From contig JAJZCJ010000107.1 in the NCBI GenBank assembly GCA_021846145.1, positions 1-10,214 of the forward strand: a stretch of 10,214 bases of DNA. Direction: 5' to 3'. The stretch's first letter is position 1, and every line of letters starts with the position of its first letter. Source of the stretch: Bacillota bacterium (lineage in GTDB: Bacteria > Bacillota > Bacilli > Alicyclobacillales > SLC66). Both the position numbers and the translations under genes were made by a program. Of this stretch, positions 5,444-10,214 are shown piece by piece. Under the pieces are notes generated by a model, which was not told where the DNA came from, did not search any database, and saw only the letters and a program-made list of their open reading frames with translations.

Positions 5444-6340
5444 TTACAACTCTCCTCTCATCACTGCCAATTTGCCAATTGAAAACTGGCTCATGTCCCA
5501 CCCTACCGACTGCAAGATTAATTTCGCCACTGGTTGACTGTACATCAGATCCTCCCGAAGTTGTTCATCGTCTGTGCGAATGTGCAGGGATAATGAGGAA
5601 GACGAAAAAATAAAAAGCAATTCCATTGGTTTCCCTTGGATCTCAATGCTTATAAGTAAATGTTGTGCCAATTCATCTTGTTCCGTGGTCACCTGTTGTC
5701 GTTCTGCTTTCCAATAGACAGCTTGGCGACGATCTTCGTTTGCAAAAACCGGCGGATAAAAAAAACCCCTCCCTATGACCGGCGACAAATGGCTGTGTAC
5801 CGCCAACTGCAGTTTTTCCGCAATGGCCATCCGCTTCACTTTTTCAGGCACATTGGAGTTCTTAAAATGATGATCCTGCAGATCCGAAAGCGGCAATAAC
5901 AACCCAGGAGTCAACCAGCCAGTCACTGGCATCTCCTGCCCCTGCATAGCCGGCTCCTGTAACAAAGGGTGCAATGTATGCCACAATGTTTGCACTAATT
6001 TCTGCATCGTCTCCGCATTATCTGTGGGTGGGGCAGCCTCATTTGGCAATCCACCACCTGCGGCTAGTTGCTGTTCCTCATTTAAGGTTTGCACAAGGAA
6101 TCGTCGCCAGCCCCATTCCGTCTGCATTTTATGTGGATCAGCAGCAAATTCCGGAGGCACAGGCGCACCAAATTGTTCTATTGCAGAACCACCACGCTGT
6201 ACGGTTTCCGCAAGTTTTGCACGATCGACGCCCTTTGCCAACGTCTGCCGATCAGAAGCAGGCCGTCCGGTGGCATCGCCCAATCGGTTCACGGATTTTG
6301 CACCCGGCAAGCCCGAAAATGGTCTAATTTCCTTGTTCAC
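5444..6340 (-). CDS. FliK-like (flagellar hook-length control family) protein, YlqG type
   Basis: 298 residues. The first half is polar and low in conserved features (PVPPEF, Gln/Ala/Pro-rich stretches). Around residue 115-130 is a helical LVQTLWHTLHPLL segment. The C-terminal 80 residues (HLLISIEIQGKPMELLFIF, then SLSLHIRTDDEQLREDLMYS and GWDMSQFSIGKL) have the alternating strand-helix pattern of the FliK C-terminal domain. Its immediate 3' neighbour is the FlhB-like gene, the same order as the ylqG-ylqH pair of Bacillus, which supports the call. Its start overlaps the preceding small gene by 17 bases, so the three are one operon. No signal peptide or membrane segment is visible. The role is unknown; it may act with the FlhB-like protein in an export-related process. 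Confidence 0.7.
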   Translation of the reverse strand: MNKEIRPFSGLPGAKSVNRLGDATGRPASDRQTLAKGVDRAKLAETVQRGGSAIEQFGAPVPPEFAADPHKMQTEWGWRRFLVQTLNEEQQLAAGGGLPNEAAPPTDNAETMQKLVQTLWHTLHPLLQEPAMQGQEMPVTGWLTPGLLLPLSDLQDHHFKNSNVPEKVKRMAIAEKLQLAVHSHLSPVIGRGFFYPPVFANEDRRQAVYWKAERQQVTTEQDELAQHLLISIEIQGKPMELLFIFSSSSLSLHIRTDDEQLREDLMYSQPVAKLILQSVGWDMSQFSIGKLAVMRGEL

Positions 6341-6533
6341 GCTCCCGCCTCCCCCCTTCCTCTAGTAAAAAGGATTCCTCCACGATCTGCAAGAGCACAT
6401 TTTGAAGATGTGCTTGTGCAGGTATTTGCCCATCACCATCATTCATCCATTCTTTTGCAATTTCCTCTGCACTCATGGAAAACCACTTGCCTTCTCTGAT
6501 CACCTCTGGCTCTTCGTTATCGTTGCCTTGCAT
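6324..6533 (-). CDS. Hypothetical 69-aa acidic protein, first gene of the YlqG/YlqH-type operon
   Basis: I do not recognise this protein. It is strongly acidic (MQGNDNEEPEVIREGKW) with a likely helix at MSAEEIAKEWMND and another at AHLQNVLLQIVEESFLLEE, and a charged tail. The ATG at 6533 has AAGGTGG nine bases upstream, close to a consensus ribosome binding site. The 17-base overlap with the FliK-like gene indicates translational coupling. It is small enough to be considered as a directionality factor for recombinase III, but it is transcribed away from the recombinase with the flagellar-like genes, so a role with those is as likely. Confidence 0.65.
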   Translation of the reverse strand: MQGNDNEEPEVIREGKWFSMSAEEIAKEWMNDGDGQIPAQAHLQNVLLQIVEESFLLEEGGRREREQGN

Positions 6534-6645
6534 AACTTATCCCCACCTTCTGAATCCAACTATTTCATGCATATTCCAATCTGCAAAACGTTATGGATGA
6601 TATAAGCGAGGGCATCTCATTTCATTAAAAAAAGGGGCGTGTAGG
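6534..6645. promoter_or_regulatory. Divergent intergenic region of element III
   Basis: 112 bases separate the recombinase III start from the minus-strand operon start, so promoters for both must lie here. On the plus strand TATAAG (6601-6606) is a possible -10 without a matching -35, and GCATATT (6569-6575) looks like a sigma-E -35 box without a suitable -10. I cannot assign either promoter. The recombinase ribosome binding site AAAGGGG ends at 6637. Confidence 0.4.
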
Positions 6646-8178
6646 ATGTCATCTGAACCGTTACACACTGCTATTTACCTGCGCAAATCGCGCAAAGACG
6701 TGGAAGCGGAACGAGAAGCTGCAAGGCGTGGCGATGAATACGATACGTTATCCAAACACCGTTTTGAACTATTGGCCTACGCCAAACGAGAAGCTATCTA
6801 CGTGCAAGACATCTTTGAAGAAGTGGTGTCTGGTGAATTTATTCAAGAACGCCCAGCGATGCAAGCGCTTTTGCAAAAGGTGAAGGCGCTAGCCTATGAT
6901 GCGGTGCTAGTAGCAGACCTTGATCGTTTAGGCAGGGGAGATAAAAGAGATCAAGGATGGATCGAAAAAATTTTCAAAGATTCGAACACGCTCATCATCA
7001 CCCCATTTGAAAGACACGACTTGAATCAGGAACTAGGAGAATTCACCGTCGAAGTAAAGAGTTTTCTGGCGCGCATGGAATACAAGCAGATCAAAAAACG
7101 CCTACAATCTGGCCGTCGGAGATCTGTGCTAGAGGGCAAGGAATTAAGCCAAAAACCACCTTATGGCTACGTCAAGGACGCCAATTTATATTTACTGGTC
7201 GAACCGGCAGAAGCGGACATCGTCCGACAGATCTATGATTGGTATATTGCGGGGTTAGGTCATACACGCATTGCCAATAAACTTACCTCGGCAGGTATTC
7301 CGTCACCGTCAGGGCAACCCGTGTGGTCCCGTGTCACGATCAGCAAAATCCTGACCAACCCCAAATATAAGGGCGATCAAGTATTTGGCAGAACTCGTTG
7401 GATTAAGCAAGAGGATGGCTCCTATCAAACCCATCAGGCACGCGCCAACGAAGAAATCTATCGAAAAATTGCCGCTCACGAACCGATCATTACCCCGGAG
7501 CGATGGGATTTCGCGCAGCAGTTATCGGTCACGCGACGATCCTCGTTATCCCCGCAACGCAGCCATCTGATCAATCCTTTTGCCGGTGTCCTCATTTGTC
7601 GTCTATGCGGCAAATCATTACAGGCTAATTTTCCAAAAAACAGACCTGGCCCCTACTTGTCCTGTCACACTCCACATTGCCCGCAGCGTATGATTGCCCT
7701 GCACAAAGTAGAGGAAGTCGTGTATTCCACGATCAGACCCATGCTCGAGATCTTGGCGATGCAAGAGAAGATCAACCACATACAGCAACAGCAAGCGACA
7801 TCGGCAATATCACGACAAAACACGCTACAAAAGGAATGGGAACGCCTGCAAAAACGACGTGATAAACTATGCGAACTACTGGAGCGCGGCATTTATTCCT
7901 CGGAGTTGTATGAATTGAGAAATCACCAACTAACAGCGGACATCAAAAGAATCGAGGATAAGCTGGTGCCCGCTCTAGAGACAAACGCTGCCACGCAGAC
8001 GAGCAGTCTCGCGCGTCCTGTTTTTAATAACGCATGGGATATCTACACAGTTGCCACGATCGAGCAAAAGAATCGCATCATCAAAGCGCTGATCAAGCAA
8101 ATAGCCTATTTGCGAAAACCGGAGTGGAAAGCGCCGCGACAGTTCTCATTAACCATCACGTTGCAATCGGGGATGTAA
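6646..8178 (+). CDS. Large serine recombinase III of element III
   Basis: 510 residues with the full large-serine-integrase layout. The catalytic domain (1-155) has nucleophile Ser15 in AIYLRKSRKD and the arginine loop DLDRLGRGD (91-99). The Recombinase domain (about 170-290) begins with GKELSQKPPYGY and contains the WSRVTISKILTNPKYKG block. A zinc ribbon has C318, C321, C340 and C345. A long coiled coil runs from about 365 to 440 (EKINHIQQQQ through EIDRIEDKL-like heptads), followed by a short C-terminal domain. The ATG is preceded by AAAGGGG eight bases upstream. It is transcribed against prkA and ends 40 bases before the AACTGG core. The coiled coil is the part that, in phage integrases, keeps excision dependent on a directionality factor; recombinase II has no such long arm. 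Confidence 0.96.
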   Translation: MSSEPLHTAIYLRKSRKDVEAEREAARRGDEYDTLSKHRFELLAYAKREAIYVQDIFEEVVSGEFIQERPAMQALLQKVKALAYDAVLVADLDRLGRGDKRDQGWIEKIFKDSNTLIITPFERHDLNQELGEFTVEVKSFLARMEYKQIKKRLQSGRRRSVLEGKELSQKPPYGYVKDANLYLLVEPAEADIVRQIYDWYIAGLGHTRIANKLTSAGIPSPSGQPVWSRVTISKILTNPKYKGDQVFGRTRWIKQEDGSYQTHQARANEEIYRKIAAHEPIITPERWDFAQQLSVTRRSSLSPQRSHLINPFAGVLICRLCGKSLQANFPKNRPGPYLSCHTPHCPQRMIALHKVEEVVYSTIRPMLEILAMQEKINHIQQQQATSAISRQNTLQKEWERLQKRRDKLCELLERGIYSSELYELRNHQLTADIKRIEDKLVPALETNAATQTSSLARPVFNNAWDIYTVATIEQKNRIIKALIKQIAYLRKPEWKAPRQFSLTITLQSGM

Positions 8179-8208
8179 CGCGCATAATAGTACGGTAATG
8201 CGCAACTG

Positions 8209-9327
8209 TCACTTTTGCCAGTTGCAATACGCTTCGATATGATCCAGGTAATTCTCAAGGAGTGTTTTCGCTGATTCTTCATAGGCGTAGACAAACGCCT
8301 TTTGCACTTCTTTTTTGGCCATATCATCGTATTCCTTGCGGGCGGCGGCGACAAAGTTGAGTAGCCGCTCCCGGTCTTCCTTGCTGATGGAAGCGTGCTG
8401 ATCCAATCCATCCTTGATCGCGCGAAGCACATCTAGCGCATTGATGCACGTCGTGTCTTGGCGAATCAGCGCACTAGAGATACGATTGATCACATAACGG
8501 GGATCGATGCCGAACAGCCCTTCATCTGGCACCTCTGCCCGAAGTTCCCGAACATCTTTGCCCTTAAACCCCTCGACCGTGCGCCCATCATACAAATACA
8601 GCTTTTTCAACAAATCCATGCCTTGCTTTTTGCTGTCTTTCAACCGAGTCAACACAGAAAATACCGCAGCCGTCCACAGCGCATGCGGCGCAATATGCAC
8701 ATCCGTAATGTCAGACTGTGCAATCAATTTTTCATAAATTTTCACTTCATCTGACACCCGCAAATTATAGGGCACCGGCATCACAATCATCCGCGATTGC
8801 AGCGCTTCATTGCGCTTATTGCTAACAAAATTCCGATACTCCGTCTCGTTAGTATGCGCGATAATCATTTCATCTGCGGAGATAAGGGCAAAGCGACCGG
8901 CCTTAAAGTTGCCTTCCTGGGTTAGCGAGAGCAGGTGCCATAAGAATTTCTCATCGCACTTCAACATCTCCTGAAATTCCATCAGACCCCGGTTGGCCTT
9001 GTTCAATTCGCCATCAAACCGATAGGCTCTCGGATCACTCTCCGAACCAAATTCTGAGATGGTGGCAAAATCAATACTCCCTGTCAAATCTGCGATATCC
9101 TGTGATTTAGGATCGGAAGGGCTAAACGTGCCAATCCCTACGCGTTCATTTTCAGAAAGCAGCACCCGCTCCACCAACACCTGTTCAATCTTCCCGCCAT
9201 ACTCCGTTTGCAAACGCAAACGGCAACTGGGGCACAGGCTTCCTTCAATCCGCACGCCAAGGCTCTGTTCCACCTCCAGCCGCAACTCTTCCGGCACTAA
9301 GTGCAACGGTTCCCCGTGTAGTAGGCA
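8209..9327 (-). CDS. prkA: PrkA middle segment (interrupted serine protein kinase)
   Basis: About 370 residues from the middle of a roughly 630-residue PrkA. Landmarks: HGEPLHLVPEELR, RIEGSLCPSCRLRL, GIGTFSPSDPKSQDIADLTGSIDF, SESDPRAYRFDGELNKANRGL, EFQEMLKCDEKFLWHLLSLT, AHTNETEYRNF, GIDPRYVINRISSALIR and KKEVQKAFVYAYEESAKTLL. These are the second half of the AAA+ module and the linker to the kinase domain. The P-loop part (about 130 residues) is missing because element IV cuts the gene near TGC CTA CTA CAC (9327-9316). The other end stops at EAYCNW, then QK-stop read from element III. The TTG at 9306 is an ordinary Leu codon, not a true start. PrkA is needed for efficient sporulation in Bacillus and is encoded with yhbH. 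Confidence 0.95.
   Translation of the reverse strand, partial: CLLHGEPLHLVPEELRLEVEQSLGVRIEGSLCPSCRLRLQTEYGGKIEQVLVERVLLSENERVGIGTFSPSDPKSQDIADLTGSIDFATISEFGSESDPRAYRFDGELNKANRGLMEFQEMLKCDEKFLWHLLSLTQEGNFKAGRFALISADEMIIAHTNETEYRNFVSNKRNEALQSRMIVMPVPYNLRVSDEVKIYEKLIAQSDITDVHIAPHALWTAAVFSVLTRLKDSKKQGMDLLKKLYLYDGRTVEGFKGKDVRELRAEVPDEGLFGIDPRYVINRISSALIRQDTTCINALDVLRAIKDGLDQHASISKEDRERLLNFVAAARKEYDDMAKKEVQKAFVYAYEESAKTLLENYLDHIEAYCNWQK
8218..8223 (-). other. Element III attachment core, prkA-upstream end
   Basis: AACTGG on the minus strand within TAT TGC AAC TGG. Host flank GAAGCGTATTGC, element flank CAAAAGTGACAGTTG. It is the partner of 5181-5186. Confidence 0.82.
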
Positions 9328-9368
9328 ATTACACCTTTTTATTTACGAACAGATGAATCACATTAGGT

Positions 9369-9413
9369 TGATGGGTGTTGGCGATTTCGAGCTACCGACC
9401 CCCTGCTTGTAAG
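9369..9413 (-). pseudogene. tRNA-Val (TAC) 3'-half fragment
   Basis: On the minus strand CTTACAAGCAGGGGGTCGG reproduces the anticodon loop (TAC), the 3' anticodon-stem strand and the variable region of bacillar tRNA-Val. A T-arm-like GGTAGCTCGAAATCGCC and an acceptor-like AACACCCATCA follow. The T arm is degenerate (CTCGAAA instead of TTCGAAT, imperfect stem). The 5' half is absent: no D arm, and the 5' anticodon-stem strand CCTGC is replaced by unrelated bases. It cannot be a working tRNA. It may be the relic of an older tRNA attachment site or of a phage tRNA gene. Confidence 0.6.
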
Positions 9414-9509
9414 TTCGATCAAAGACACCTCGTAAGTATATAAAATACCGCCAATACAGTCTTTTCCCCCTTCTGCACATCGGTAAAATCGGGTACTCTC
9501 CAAGAAAAA

Positions 9510-9528
9510 TTGTAGCTTTGTTGTAGCT
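9510..9528. repeat. Short direct repeat TTGTAGCT x2 upstream of the acyltransferase
   Basis: Two exact copies of TTGTAGCT (9510-9517 and 9521-9528) spaced by TTG, 49 bases before the acyltransferase start. The copies are 11 bases apart, about one helical turn, which would suit a regulator binding one face. It could also be chance. Nothing else is recognisable between the tRNA fragment and this gene. Confidence 0.4.
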
Positions 9529-9576
9529 GACTATTTACACCTTTCGTGAATCCCGATTAGAAACGAGGTAACGCAC

Positions 9577-10214
9577 ATGAAAAAACAACGATATGAGCAA
9601 TTAGATTCACTGCGTGGTATTGCAGCAGTTTCCGTGATGATTTTTCACATCATGACTGTTTCGGGTTTGTACACCACCTATGGCGCATTCATTTTTCTAA
9701 CCCCGCTTTTTCTCCTCATGTCCGGCAGAGCAGCTGTGATTTTTTTCTTCCTCCTAAGTGGGTTCGTGTTGGCCACCATGTACGAAGGTCAGCGAGCTCC
9801 CACCTACCTTAATTTTATTTCACGTCGATTCATTCGGCTATATATACCTTACATAAGCGCTTTGATTTTATCTGTTTTGATGCATATCGCGGTACACCAA
9901 ACCCCGTTTTTGACGAAGCCGCTTGTCCTAGGTCATCTTTTTATGATTGGAATATTTAACACGCAAACTATGGATCCTGTTGTTTGGAGTCTTGGTCAGG
10001 AAATGCGGATTAGTTTAATTTTCCCCCTCCTGATCTACGGTTTACATAAACTGAAAATAAAGCGGATGATGTGGACAGTCTCATTCCTGGCATTCGCGGG
10101 GATTGAAATGCACGCCATGAATCCTGAAGTAAATTTTTATGTAAACATTTATGATACATTGTTATATAGCTGGATATTTGTTTTGGGAGCGGCGCTTGCA
10201 GATCGGCGTGATGA
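9577..10214 (+). CDS. Acyltransferase 3 family membrane protein, N-terminal part (3' end outside window)
   Basis: 212 codons are visible and remain open at the window edge. Diagnostic motifs: LDSLRGIAAVSVMIFH at residues 9-24, with the family's catalytic-type His24; AAVIFFFLLSGFVL; the basic SRRFIRLYIPY; and VVWSLGQEMRISLIFPLL, the usual WSL-E-SL-P signature. At least five membrane segments are visible of the ten or so expected. Such proteins transfer acyl groups to cell-surface or exopolysaccharide sugars; the substrate cannot be told. ATG at 9577 with GAGGTAACGCAC directly upstream as ribosome binding region. Cargo of element IV, transcribed opposite to prkA. Confidence 0.88.
   Translation, partial: MKKQRYEQLDSLRGIAAVSVMIFHIMTVSGLYTTYGAFIFLTPLFLLMSGRAAVIFFFLLSGFVLATMYEGQRAPTYLNFISRRFIRLYIPYISALILSVLMHIAVHQTPFLTKPLVLGHLFMIGIFNTQTMDPVVWSLGQEMRISLIFPLLIYGLHKLKIKRMMWTVSFLAFAGIEMHAMNPEVNFYVNIYDTLLYSWIFVLGAALADRRD

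Larger units (their letters stand above)
5181..8217. mobile_element. Intervening element III (3037 bp) inside prkA
   Basis: Both ends are visible. PrkA homology stops at EAYCNW (8218) and resumes at NKLKDP (5180), with AACTGG at each end. It contains recombinase III on the plus strand, ending 40 bases from one edge, and a three-gene minus-strand operon with FliK-like and FlhB-like products. It is almost the same size as element II (3018 bp) but has an unrelated core and cargo and a recombinase of different length, so the two look independently acquired rather than duplicated. Confidence 0.88.
9328..10214. mobile_element. Intervening element IV (left end only), inserted in prkA
   Basis: PrkA homology is lost abruptly upstream of CLLHGEPLHL; the frame runs into TAA at 9345. 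Instead of the P-loop-coding part there is non-coding DNA with a tRNA-Val fragment and then an acyltransferase gene on the plus strand. The other end and any recombinase are outside the window. The exact edge is within about 9316-9333, and the core cannot be defined from one end. That it belongs to the same class as I-III is inferred. Confidence 0.7.

Noticed and set aside
6569..6606. Sigma-E-like promoter for recombinase III (GCATATT as -35)
   Set aside because: The -35 box fits the sigma-E pattern, but no CATACAAT-like box follows at 13-16 bases; the nearest AT-rich box (GATATAAG) is 23 bases away. Attractive for the model, but the sequence does not support it.
8180..8203. GCGCAT/ATGCGC inverted repeat as terminator of recombinase III
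   Set aside because: Only 6 bp with a 12-base loop and no T tract; more likely part of the element-side attachment arm or chance.
1115..8217. Group I/II introns or inteins as the cause of the interruptions
   Set aside because: No reverse transcriptase, homing endonuclease, intein splice blocks or intron-like ends are visible; each complete gap encodes a serine recombinase and is flanked by a direct repeat.
8209..9306. TTG at 9306 as the genuine start of a shorter PrkA
   Set aside because: The codon is the conserved Leu of PLHL; PrkA-type sequence continues upstream to at least 9318, and the P-loop part would be missing.
758..9327. prkA and yhbH as plain pseudogenes broken by decay
   Set aside because: The host pieces show no internal stops or frameshifts, breaks coincide with recombinase elements, and two breaks have direct repeats that restore the frame exactly.
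9414..9446. Promoter for the acyltransferase (TATAAAAT at 9439-9446)
   Set aside because: No acceptable -35 at 16-18 bases and it lies about 130 bases before the start codon.

Overview
The window comes from an endospore-forming member of the Bacillota. On the minus strand it carries the sporulation pair prkA (AAA+ serine protein kinase) followed by yhbH (UPF0229/DUF444 vWA protein). Moderate base composition and a ylqG/ylqH-type gene pair would fit an Alicyclobacillaceae-like bacillus, but I cannot place the genus.

The striking point is that neither gene is intact. Reading the operon right to left, prkA is cut near its Cys-Pro-Met-His-type segment (about 9318-9327), resumes for 370 codons, is cut again at 8218-8223, and resumes at 5186 to its natural stop at 4800. 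yhbH starts 13 bases later at 4786, is cut inside its MIDAS motif at 4133-4136, resumes at 1118, and is cut a second time at about 758-770. Its last ~50 codons lie off the left edge. Every gap is filled by foreign DNA, and the three gaps with visible recombinase sequence carry a large serine recombinase.

Layout, left to right: element I (right end only; recombinase I C-terminal part and a strong terminator); yhbH middle part; element II (1115-4132, 3018 bp; recombinase II, a small ORF, an atypical Nramp-type transporter with its own sigma-A-like promoter); yhbH N-terminal part; prkA C-terminal part; element III (5181-8217, 3037 bp; recombinase III facing a three-gene operon with FliK-like and FlhB-C-terminal-like proteins); prkA middle part; element IV (left end only; a tRNA-Val 3' fragment and an acyltransferase-3 gene).

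For elements II and III both ends are visible. Each is flanked by a short direct repeat (ATCA for II, AACTGG for III). Recombination across that repeat removes the element and restores the family reading frame exactly, giving [12 protein letters not shown] in YhbH and EAYCNW|NKLKDP in PrkA. The rebuilt element II attP is a 42-bp dyad centred on an asymmetric TC. The simplest model is a set of skin-like intervening elements that must be excised, presumably in the mother cell, to make functional PrkA and YhbH. Excision itself is inferred, not shown by the sequence.
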